From assembly GCA_003254905.1 (NCBI GenBank), contig QANU01106169.1, positions 1 to 64,000 of the forward strand: a DNA stretch of 64,000 nucleotides, written 5' to 3'. Position 1 is the stretch's first letter. Every line of letters starts with the position of its first letter. The notes beneath the pieces are model-generated. The model ran no database searches. It worked only from the letters and a program-made list of their open reading frames with translations, and was not told where the DNA came from. A program made the position numbers and the translations under genes. Origin of the DNA: Nissolia schottii (lineage: Eukaryota > Streptophyta > Magnoliopsida > Fabales > Fabaceae). Positions 14,401 through 26,539 of the stretch are shown here, in pieces.

Positions 14401-17400
14401 TTTTATCAACTAGTGCACGATGTTGCTCTGGAAGCTGTGGATCACCAACAGCTTTTTCAGTTTCTTCCAGAAGTTGGACAGGAGTTAACTTGGCAAACTC
14501 ACAGACCCTGTCTTGCGGTAAAAACTAAAAAATGCCAAGGTTCCCCAAACAGTAGTCAGGTCAGATAAAGGAAGAAATTTTTTTTAAAAAGCATTAGCCA
14601 AACAGACATATAAAACTTCAAAAAGGATGTACACTACTAAGATGAGATAGCAAGAGAAAACCAAGATAGTTTAATCAAATAAATTGGCAGAAAAGAGGTA
14701 CTGAGACACTGAAACATCATATTTTTTGCAAAAGTAAGAAAATAAGAGCACGAAGTACAATTGTCTTCCCAAGGACCATACAAAATACAGCAACAATTAA
14801 GCCTTTCCCACTATGTGGGGTCAACAACATGGACCAAGCGATGCCATGGTGCCCTGTCAAGGACCATGTTTTCATGCAGACCATTAATCTCTAAATCTTT
14901 TCTGATAGTTTCCTCTATAGTTTTTCTAGGTCTCTCACTATGATGCACGTCGTTAGAAGAAAGGAAATTTAGTTAGAAGGTTAGGAGGTAGTTGGTTATG
15001 AACCATAACGGCCATAACCGAATAACTACCATAACTGAATGTGAGGTTCAATTATAAAACCAATGTAAGGTGACAATGAATGCAATGAATAACAAGTGCA
15101 CTCTTTCCCTATTCGCTTCTACTGTCTCTATTCTGTTATCTCTATTCTCTCTGTTTTCTCTTTTTCTCTCTATTTCTCTCTACAATTCTATCATTGGTAT
15201 TCAGAGCTTGTTCGGTCCTCTCACATGGCAGACACGGCTCGCTTGCAAACAGCAATGCGAGACACAAAGGAGTGGATCATGGCGGCGATCGATCCTCAGC
15301 TGCGGGCACTGGAGCAGCGTTTCAAAATGCAATACAATGGACTTCAAGAAGCCATGCGGGGGCTAGGATTGCAGCTCACAGAGCTGGGAATAGCTAGGCG
15401 CCACAGGGGAGGAAATGTGGTTGAGTATTACATTCCCACTTGTCTAACTTGATTAGATTTTCCCAAATTCAACTGCGATGATGTTTGCTCATGGATTGCG
15501 AAATGCGAGAGATTCTTCACCTTGGATGGAACACAGGAAGGGGAGAAGGTGGTGGTGGCTAGCATCGCATTGGATAAGGCTTCCTTTCGTTGGTTTCAGA
15601 GTTTAGAACAAGTAAGGGAGGGGAGGCTCGCGTGGCGCGAATTCGCAGAGGCTATGCAAGTCAAATTCGACACTGAATTTGACACACCTAATGAGGAGCT
15701 CAAGAGACTTGTGCAGAGCGGGAGTCTTGAGGAGTACCAAGAGGCGTTTGATAATTTGGTTTGCAGAACCGATTTGAACAAGCACCAGAAGCTACAATGC
15801 TTTATAGGAGGACTCAATACTGAGCTCAGCAATGGAGTCAAGCTCTTTGCGCCACAAACTCTACTAGAAGCAACCAAAATCGCAAAATTGCAGGAGCGAA
15901 GCTTGACTCGGCTCCAGAAATGCAGTGGCAGTTTCTTCAGAAGCAACATGGGAGGAGGGCACGATAAGAAGGGAGGAATATTGTCCCTTGAGAAGAAAGG
16001 AGATAAGGAGGTCACAAAGGGACATTAGAAAGGTATCTTAGGGAAACCAAATTATACATTCCAAAGGAAGCTAACTCCTAAAGAAATGGATGAGCATAGG
16101 GCACGGAATTTATGCTATTTTTGCCATGAAAAGTATGCTCCTAACCATGACTGTCCAGTGGATGAGGAAGCAGGAAATCTAGAATCAGAAGAGGTAAAAA
16201 CCAATTTCACTCATAAATACGAGGGAAGGGGTTCTGCTATGATAGCAAATCCTACAGTCTCTTTGAATGCTATCCAAGGGGACTCTACATATCCTATGAT
16301 GAGATTAATAGGGTGGATGGGGAAAAGAAGGATTTTTGTGTTGATAGACATGGGAAGCACTCACAATTTCATAGATGAAAAAATATGTCAGGAAGTTATA
16401 GGCCAACTGAAACCAATACCACCAGTGCATATCACAATGGTAGATGGAGGTTCAATCCAAGGGGCCGGTAGCTGTGAGGGGCATTCAATGAAGGATGAAA
16501 GGGTATGATTTTATGACTTCTGCTGTTGCTATTCCTCTAAGTAGCTGTGACCTTATATTGGGAATGCAATGGTTAAAGCAATGGGGTACTATCTCTTGGG
16601 ATTTTAAGAATTTGATAATGGAATTTTACATGGGACATGATAAGGTACAGCTAATTGCTGTAAAGGGGACAACCAATAAGTTGGTGAATGTTGCCAAGCT
16701 CAACCAAATTTTGGTGGAAGAAAAATATTGCTTTATGTTACAATTGCTACCCTGTTCTGAAAATCTATTGTGTTACTCATTATTGGCAGAGGAAGAAGCA
16801 AATATTCAGATTGAGAAGCAAAAGGCTGCACTATTGGAAGAATTTCAGGATGTATTTGAGGAGCCTAAGCAATTGCCTCCATTTAGAGGGTTGCATGATC
16901 ACAAGATTGCGTTGAAGGAAGGCTCAAATCCCACTTCTTTAAGGCCTTATAGGTATCCTCCTGCACAAAAAGATGCCATTGATTATATGGATAGGGAGCC
17001 TGTTAGATTCTAGGGTAATTCAACACGGCTCTTCACCCTTTGCTGCCCCAATTGTGTTGGTTAAAAAGAAAGATGGGAGTTTGAGAATGTGTGTTGATTA
17101 TAGGAGATTGAATGACACGACTATAAAAGCTAAATTTCCAATTCCTTTGGTAGAAGATTTGTTGGATGAGCTGGGAGGAGCCACGATTTTTTTTAAGCTT
17201 GATCTAAGGTCAGGTTATCATCAAATCCGTATGAGGCCTGAGAATATTGAGAAGATTGCATTTCAAACTCATGCAAGCCAATATGAGTGTCGTGATGCCT
17301 TTTGGATTATCCAATGCTCCTAACACTTTTCAAGGTGTTATGAATACCATTTTTGCCACTTTACTTAGGAAATGTATTCTAATTTTCTTTGATGATATAT

Positions 17401-20400
17401 TGGTCTATAGCTCCTGTATTATGGATCACTTGGTTCACCTTAGAGAAGTTTTTCTATTTTAAAGTCTAACCATTTCTTTGCCAAGGGAAGCAAATGTGCT
17501 TTCTTTACTTCTAAAATAGAATACCTAGGCCATTTTATTTGTGCTGAGGGAGTAACCACAAACCCTACAAAGATCAATGCAGTGCAGACTTGGCCTAAAC
17601 CACAAACAGTGAAGCAATTGAGGGGATTCTTGGGCCTGACAGGGTATTATAGAGGATTTATCAGGAATTACAACATAATTGCTTCTCCACTTACTGATTT
17701 GCTTCAGAAATATGCTTTTGTGTGGACAAAGGATGCTACTTCTGCATTTCTTAAACTGAAGGAGGCTTTGGTTACTTCTCCTGTGTTGGCTATTCCTAAC
17801 TTGCAAAGGCCTTTGGTAGTTGAAACTGATGCCTCTAGTACTGGCATAGGAGCTGTCCTAATGCAAGATAACCACCCAGTTGCTTTTCATCAGCAAGGTC
17901 CTATCCCCTAAGAACCGTTTGCTGTCTGTTTATAATAGAGAATTATTAGCATTGGTGCATGCTGTCTCTAAATGGCATCAATACCTCTCAATTCAGCCTT
18001 TTATAATTAGAATTGATCAGAAAAGCCTTAAATTCCTATTAGAGCAGAGGCTGTCTACACCTGCTCAATACAGATGGGTTACAAAGCTTACGGGGTTGTC
18101 CTATGTAATTCAGTACAAGACAGGGCTTGAGAATGTTGTTGTCAATTCCCTCTCTAGAGCCTCTCATGGGGAGCTTTTGCATCTAGTTGTTTCCTATATT
18201 TCTTCAGAATTATGGGAGCTTATTTTGCAAGCCTATTCTAATGACACTCAGTTACAGCGGTTGAAATCTGAGTTAGTGGCTAATCCATCTTTGCATCCAC
18301 ATTACAAGTTAGTGTATGACTTGGTCTTCAAGGGACATCGTTTATTGATTCCTCGAGATTTTGCTGTACGCACTCTCATTTTGAAATGGTTGCATACATC
18401 ACATCAAGGAGGTCATTCTGGGATTCAGCCCTTGGTTCACAGGATCAAGAAAATGTTCTATTGGAAAGGCTTGAGTAAGGATGTGACCAAGTTCATTCAA
18501 GGGTGTGAAACATGCCTGCGATGTAAGTATGAAACGGTGCCTACCCCTGGTTTGCTACAACCTTTGCCCATTCCTAATGGAGTTTGGCATAGTGTTTCCA
18601 TGGATTTTATTGAGAAATTGCTTAAGTTTGAGGGGAATGATACAATATGGGTTGTCATTGATCGTTTGAGCAAGTATGCTCATTTTATTGCCTTGGCTCA
18701 TCCCTTCACTACATCTTAGTTGGCTGACATTTTCATTCGGAGACATTTACATTACATGGGCACCTACTCACATTATTAGTGATCGAGACCCCCCTTTTAC
18801 AAGCAATTTCTAGACGGCTCTCTTGCAGCAACTGGGCATTACCCAAAGCCATTCTTCAACTTATCACCCTCAGTCTGATGGCCAGAGCGAGGTCCTTAAT
18901 CGTTGCTTGGAGCAGTACTTATGCTCGATGACTTGGCAACGCCCTAAGGAATGGTGTAAGTGGCTGCCCTTGGCTGAATGGTGGTATAATACCACTTTCC
19001 ATTCGGCTATACAAACCACCCCTTATGAGGTTTTATATGGACAACCTCCACCTATTCACTTACCTTATTTTCCCCATAGCACTTCAGTCGAGACTGTGGA
19101 CTGTAACTTCATTGCTCGTGAGACAATGCTCCAAAAGCTTAAGGGTAATTTGGCAACTGCTCAACCTTGTATGAAACAGCTAGCTGATAAACACAGGTCT
19201 GAACGCACTTTCAAGGAGGGGGATTGGTTTTCCTCCGATTGCAGCCTTATCGACAGCAATCTACTCAATAACGCAACCATGAGAAGCTGTCGCCCGCATT
19301 ATTTTGGACCTTATCAAATTTTGCATAGGGTGGGAGAGGTTTCTTATACACTAAAGCTTCCAATTGACTCAAGGATTCATCCCACCTTTCATGTATCCTT
19401 TGTTGAAAGCTTGCAGGGGTCCCGCTATCCAGCTTCGAGCTTTGCCGTTGGAGTGGGGTCACTTGGACACTCCTAAGGAGCCTTTGAAGATTTTGGAGCG
19501 GAGAATGGTTCAGCGGCGACACTAGGCGGTTACCGAGGGGCTAGTTCAGTGGCGCGGCGAGTTGGAAGAAGATGCCACATGGGAAGTTCTTTTTGAGCTG
19601 CAGAAGATGTTTCCTTCCTTTGACACAACGGCTGCTCCTTGAGGAGTGTTTTAAGGGGGGATATGATAAGCGTGGTTAGATGAAAGGAAAGTCAGTTAGA
19701 AGGCTAAGAGGTAGTTGGTTATGAACCATAACGGCCATAACCGAATAACTACCATAACTGAATGTGAGGTTCAGTTATAAAACCAATGTAAGGTGACAAT
19801 GAATGCAATGAATAACAAGTGCACTCTTTCCCTATTCGCTTCTACTCTCTCTATTCAGTTATCTCTATTCTCTTTGTTTTCTCTTTTTCTCTATTTCTCT
19901 CTACAATTCTATCACACTACTTTTAACTAATAAGTTACCCACCATTTGATCTACTCTCCTTACTAGGACTTCTATTGGTCTTCTCCTCACATGTCCAAAC
20001 CTCCTAAGGCAAAATTCTACCATCTCTTTTATTATAGGTGCTACCCAGACTTTCTCCCTAATGCAATTGTTCGTAATATTATCTTGTCAAGTGTTTCCAC
20101 TCATCCAACGCAGCATCCTCATTTCCACAACGTTGGGTTTATTCTCCTGTTGGCTTTTTACTGCCCAACACTCAATCCCATGTAACGTTGCTAGTACAGT
20201 TGTGCAGTAAAATTTTCCCTTAAGCTTGAGTAGCACTTTTCTATCACACAAAACTCTCGAGGCACTCCTCCATTTCATTCACCCAGCTTGGATCCTATGA
20301 TTAACATCACCCTCTATCCCTCCATCATTTTGGATAATGGAGCCAAGGTACCTGAACCTTATGATGTGTGGTATAGGATCGTCTCCAATTTTCACCTCTA

Positions 20401-23400
20401 CATTTACACTTGTACCCCTCTTACTAAACATGCATTGTCGTACTTCTGCTTAAACAAAGACCGTGTGTTTCCAGTGCTTGTCTCCATAGTTCTAACTTTC
20501 CATTTAACTCTTCTCTCGACTCTCACACCACAATAATGTCATCCGCAAAAGGCATGCATTAGGGCTCTGGATCTTGAATGTGTTCAATAAGAGCATCCAA
20601 GACCAAGGTAAAAAGATAAGGACTCAGAGTTGACCCTTGGAGCAGACCAATGGTGATGGGGAAGTCCTCTATCGTTCCATCTTGCATTTGATAGTTGTGA
20701 CCTTGTCAAACATATCTTTGATTGCTTGTATGTAAGCCATCTAAACTCCTTTTTTCTCCAGAACCTTCCATAAAATGTCTCTTGGCACCCTATCGTACGC
20801 TTTCTCGAAAACAATGAAGACTATATGTAAATCTCTCTAATCCCTGCAATATCTCTCCATCAATCTCCACAATAGGTAGACTGCCTCCATGGTAGACCTC
20901 CTCCCAGGTATAAAGTCAAACAGATTTTCTGTGATGCGAGTCTCCTATCGCAATCTCCACTCAATTACTCTTTCCCATAATTTCACAGTATGGCTCATGA
21001 GCTTAATCCCTATATAATTTGCACAATTTTGTACATCTCCCTTGTTTTTGAAAATGGGGACCAAGACACTCTTCCTCCACCCATCTGGCATTTTCTTCGA
21101 ACTCATGATCTCATTGAAAAGCTGTGAGCCAACATACTCCCTTTTCTCCAAGGCATTTCCATACCTCAATAGGTATGTTGTCCAGTCGTACTGCTCTGCT
21201 ATAATCCATCCGCTTCAAAGCTTCTTTTACCTACGTTTCCTGTATTCAATGATAAAACGTATACTTTTAATCTTCTTCCCTAATATTTAGTCTATCCAAT
21301 TGTGGGAGAGACTCCTGCCCATCATTAAACAACTTCTAAAAGTAGTTCTTCCATCTAATCTTGATGTCTTGTTTTGTGACCAGGACTTTACCTTCCTCAT
21401 CTTCAATGAACGTTACCTAGTCCAAGTCCCATGTCTTTCTTTCCATACCTTTAGCTAACTTGTAAATTACCCCTTTCCCCTACTTTAGTGCCTAAGGATT
21501 AGTATAACCCATCAAAAGCCCTAGCTTGTGCTTTGCTCATTGACTTTTTTGTTTCTCTCCTAGTTGTCTTGTATTTTTCCCAATTTTCAGTATTCTTACA
21601 TAGAGACCAAGTTTTAAAGCAATCGGTTTTAGCCTTGACTTTATCTTGTACACTTTTGTCCCACCACCAAAAAGACTATTTACCTTTTAGTCCAGGGCCC
21701 CTAGATTCCCCTAGTCTCTTGCCACCTTCTTGATCCCTTCGGCCATCTTATTCCATAGCTCATTTGTCGCTCCTTGTGTCTCCCAACTCACTTCTTCCAT
21801 AACCCTTCTTTGGAAATTCCTTTGTTTTTCAGCCATCAATTGCCACCTAATCATTGGAATCCTCTCTTCGTTGTTTCTCTTCACTTGCTTCAAAACTCAT
21901 ACATCCATCACCAAGACCTGTGCTAAGTAGTTAGCCTTTCACCAAGTATTACTTTGCAGTACATGCAAAGTTTTCAATTCGATTTTCTTATCAGAAATAA
22001 ATCAATTTGTGAGCAAGTCTGACCATTCTTATAGGCAATAAGTTGTTCATCCCATTTCCTAAGACATGTGTTTCCTATTATAAAATCAAAAGCTAACGAA
22101 AAATCTAGTATGGTCCTACCATCGGCATTTGCTACTCCTATTCCATATCCCCCATGTAACCCTAATACACAAAATACAAATGACAAAAATGGGGGAAAGG
22201 ATCCTCTCATGTGAAAATTGCACATTGTGAAAATTGCACATTAATGGGGTGCATCTCCATGTGCATATCCCCACCATTAATTAAGTCACCTTAAAAGGGG
22301 TAAAAAGTTTTTAAAAAAAAAATCAATTTATAAAATAAAATAAAATAAATCAATCATGGAGATGTACACGACATGACAATGTCATGTACAATTTTCACTT
22401 GAGAATATCCTTTCCCCAAAAAGAATACATCAGCCTTCCAATCCCTCCAATTATGTCGACATTTCAAACACTCAATTTTTTTCTCAACATTTGATGCTAG
22501 TATAGGAAAGGTTGAAGTTGTAGTCAAGTCAATATAGGAAAAGTTGAAGTTGAAGTTGTAGCCAAGTCAGTGATGCACCACAGACCAATTGCTAGTCAAG
22601 TTGATTTGTTCAAAAGAAAATAGAAAGAAGATAGAGATGAAAATTTGTGGAGATCTGACATAGTTGAAGTAAATAAGTACAAATCAAACTATTATGAATT
22701 AATTTTATGGTCAATTATGTTAGACTCAGACACCAAACAAATCCAAATCAGCAGCCAACTATTGTCCATATAATGTTTTCCTTGCTTTCTGATATCCAAC
22801 AATATACAACCACCAAGGCTAATCCCACAATGTTGGACAATCCAAATGAAGCAAAAAACACTGGGCTCTATCAAGTACCAACTTTTCAACAAATCCATTT
22901 AAAAGCCTATATTGTTAATAGTAATATCAAATATTATAATCATTAACTTTGCTAACTTTCTATCACTGTAATAATTAATCACAAAGTTATAGTTGTTTAA
23001 AACTCATGAATCATGACCAAAATATTTTCAATTTTATGAAGCAACATAAGTCCTCATTGTACTTCAACGGAAGAAAAAAGAAAAGGTATCCAAAAACTAA
23101 TTAAAATTCAAATCATGTGGCAAGATAGAAAATCTAACACATGGCCAACAAGCAAGTATCTATATAGAGACAAGCCTTTTGGTACAACCAAAACAGAACT
23201 TAGAAAGCATTTTTGAGTACAAGTTAATAAATGTGAAATATTTGGGCTAAATTAAATAGATGATAGTTTACAGAAGTAGGATGAAGTCCTCATCCCCAAT
23301 AAAAGAAACGGAGAAGGATGGGATAAAAACCGAGATAAAGGAGCTTCTACAATACTTATGATACTTATGCTCCAAAAAGTACAAGCTTACATGAAAACTA

Positions 23401-26400
23401 AAACACCATATGTCATTTGACTAAACATTGATCCCAAAATTAACCATAGGACCATCCTCCATGATTTAGAAATTCTAGATAACGCAATGGGCGGCCACAT
23501 AGATAAGTATATAACAAAAACCATAGTTGCTTTCTAGATAAAATTGTATGCAATGAACTGTCCTGACTACAGGTCATGAGCTTACTTGAGTCAAGTTATT
23601 GACTTGGATGTTAAACCTCCGAATTGTTTCAGCCACATCAGTTTTGGGCACTACATTCCCTGAAATGAACACATTGAATAATCACATAGTTATTGATCAT
23701 ACTGTTTAAATTTCTCATGAATACTTAATTATTGCTTTTTATTAGCAGTTAGCACATGTAATTTTTCCTATCTATTTGCTTATTAAGTAATGCAAAACAT
23801 ACACAAATATCGAAATAGTAAGCATATAACTGAGAAAGTGCTCGAAGTAAGATAGCCTGAAATCCAATTCCTCAACCTTAGCCAAACCCTTTCCTTTGAA
23901 GCACCTTGTCCAAAAAACTCCAACTGACCCTGTCATAGCTTTCTCAAAATCCAACTTGACCACGAGACATTGTTTAGACCTTTTGTTCATATCGTCCATC
24001 AATTCATTGGCTATCAAAGCAGCATCTAGGATTTGCCTACCTGCAATGAAAGCGCTCTGGTTCTCTGAAATGGTAACTCATAAAACCTCAGCCAATCAGA
24101 GAGAAAGAACCTCGGTGATGATCTTATACAAATTGGTGACAAGATTGATAGGTCTAAAATCCTTGACTCTAACAAACCTATTTTTCTTAGGGATCAGGGA
24201 GATGAAAGTCAAATTAACATTTAACATCAATCCTTCCAATCCTATGGAACTCGTCAAACACTTTCAAAAGTTCAACTTTAATGTCATCCCAACAATCCTA
24301 AAAAAACCCACAGTAAAACCATCAGGTCCTAGTACCTTATCTTCATCCATACACCAAACAGCAATTTTTTACTTCATCTTCTGCGAAAGGCCTCTCCAAG
24401 AAAGCAACCTTGTCTTGACTGATGGGAAACCAATCTAAACCTTCTATGAACAGTCTAGAATGGTTTTCCTCTGAGTATAATCCTTAAAGAACCTTGTTAT
24501 CTTTGTGGTAATCAGACCACTATCTCTAACAAATTGACCTTCCCCAATTTCCAACTCCTTAATCAAACTTTTCCTCTTTCTCCTCGAAGCCACTTTGTGA
24601 AAAAGCCTAGAATTCACATCTCCTTCCTTAGCCAAATGGATATTAGTCTTTTACCTCCAATTGATCTTCTCTTTCAACATAATCTCCTCAAAATCATTTA
24701 GCAGACAAACCTTTTTCCCTCTATCTTCATTAGAGATCAAACCATCCATATCCATTTTATCCAAGGATTGAATTTCCTTAAGAATCTAAGAATCTCATCT
24801 TTCTTAACTCTGCTGTCTCCAATAGAAGGGAGATGGACAAAATCCTTATGTCTAAGGTCCCACACATCCGTTAAAAGCCAATTATCAAAAGATTCTAACT
24901 TAGACTCGTGAATCATCACACTCTTCGGATTAGCCTTCAAAATGATCTCTTTCACCTTTCCCCACTTCCTATGGTCCCCTAACCCTCTAAAATTCCAACT
25001 GAGGATCTTCATAAAATCACTTGTTTCTCCTGCTTACCCTTCCCTCCTTCATAGTTCACGGAAGAAGCTAATCTTTGAAGTTCTTTCATCAATTTAGGCT
25101 TTTTGCGGACATAGGTCCAAGGTGTGCAAATTAGACTAACCTCCCCCTTGGCACCCTCCAAACTCACCCTCATGTCCTTCAAGAAAGAGTTGGGATCTCT
25201 CATGTCTTTCCCATGACCTTGGCAAATAATGGTAATGGCATTTTCCTTAGATTGCGAAGCAGAACATACATCAAGATTACCAAGACAAGTATGGCCTTGG
25301 ACAGACAAAGGAAGGAGGCCTTTGCCAGCATGACTTGACGACTCATTAAGGACACCTAAAAAAGCAACAACATTGTTTAACGGGGAAGAGACAACAGGTA
25401 CGGAAGATGGAACAAAAGATGTAAGTGACATAGAAGGACAAGATGGACTACTCCCTAATGCTGGCAAAGCCACAACTCGCTGGCCGGTGGGAGAGGCTCC
25501 GGTGGCTACGGTGGTTTGATGTGAGGCTTCATGCAAGAGGTAAGGGGAAATTGCATTTTGAAATTCAAAAAGAGAGAGAGAAAAGTGGGTCCCAGACAAT
25601 ATCTTTTCCTTGGCCTCCATTTTAGAATTATATATAGAAGCAAATAAATAAATCCAACCAAAAACCACGTAATATGAACCAACCAAAAACATCTAATGTT
25701 CTTACCAATTTATAAGAAAAAACAAGAAGTACTAATGTAGATGATGCTTCTTCTACATGAAGTTTGGCACCTTCAAGCCAACATACAGATAAAAATAATA
25801 GACTCAATACTTAGTACACACTAGCAAGCATAGATATGCTGCCAAAACCAGAAAACAGAAACTATATTTTGTTATTAGATATCACACCCAACCAGTTTTA
25901 ACAATTTTCTATAACAATTAACCTCAATCAAGAGGTCTAACAGTTAATGTCAAAATAATAGTAGCATGCAATAAAATTAAGAGCTCCAGAGTACTAAAAA
26001 TCCCACCATTTAACAACCATTCCGACTTATTGTTAGTATTTATTTTACGGGTAATGGCAATACACTCCTCTTTATTGTTCCCTCTCAGCGTAATCTTAAT
26101 GGAGCCAGACTCTTCTCCCCGCTTCACATATGCCCCAACACTAGTTGCTCGCCCAAGCAACTGCAAGAAACAAATTCTTCATACAATTTAGTTCAAAATA
26201 AAATTTTGAGAAACCTGTTCAGGTGCATCAAAGCACAAACCAACCTGGGGCTCTCCACAAAGGCCAAGAGCAATAGCACATACAAGAGAACTCTTTCCAG
26301 AACCATTGGGCCCAACAACGAGATTCAAACGAGGTCCAGGTTTGCATTTTAAGTAATCAAAGGTCATGAACTTAGAAAGCTCAATCTCAAGAATGTTTCC

Positions 26401-26502
26401 AGGCATATAATCATCATCACCCCTGAAATAAAGTTTTAAGACATAAACTACATGATCACAACTTCTGTCATTTAAAAACAAATGATGATGATGATGATGA
26501 TG

Positions 26503-26539
<37 letters not shown>

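Larger units (their letters stand above)
14941..19914 (+). mobile_element. Nearly full-length Ty3/gypsy chromovirus in SMC5 intron 4
   Basis: This 4974-bp element has LTRs at 14941-15193 and 19664-19914 and a CACTA target-site duplication on both sides (14936-14940 and 19915-19919). The 5' LTR is followed by a Met-tRNA-type primer site (TTGGTATTCAGAGC); a purine tract (aaggggggata) precedes the 3' LTR. Domains in order are gag (about 15225-16020), CCHC knuckle, protease, RT, RNase H, integrase and a terminal chromodomain-like segment ([14 protein letters not shown], about 19540-19585). The two LTRs differ at about a dozen sites and one 2-bp indel, so the insertion is fairly recent. Several stops and frameshifts make it non-autonomous. 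It interrupts an older RTE LINE and is on the strand opposite to SMC5. Confidence 0.95.

Noticed and set aside
15596-16015. 139-codon minus-strand frame
   Set aside because: It is the shadow of the chromovirus gag frame.
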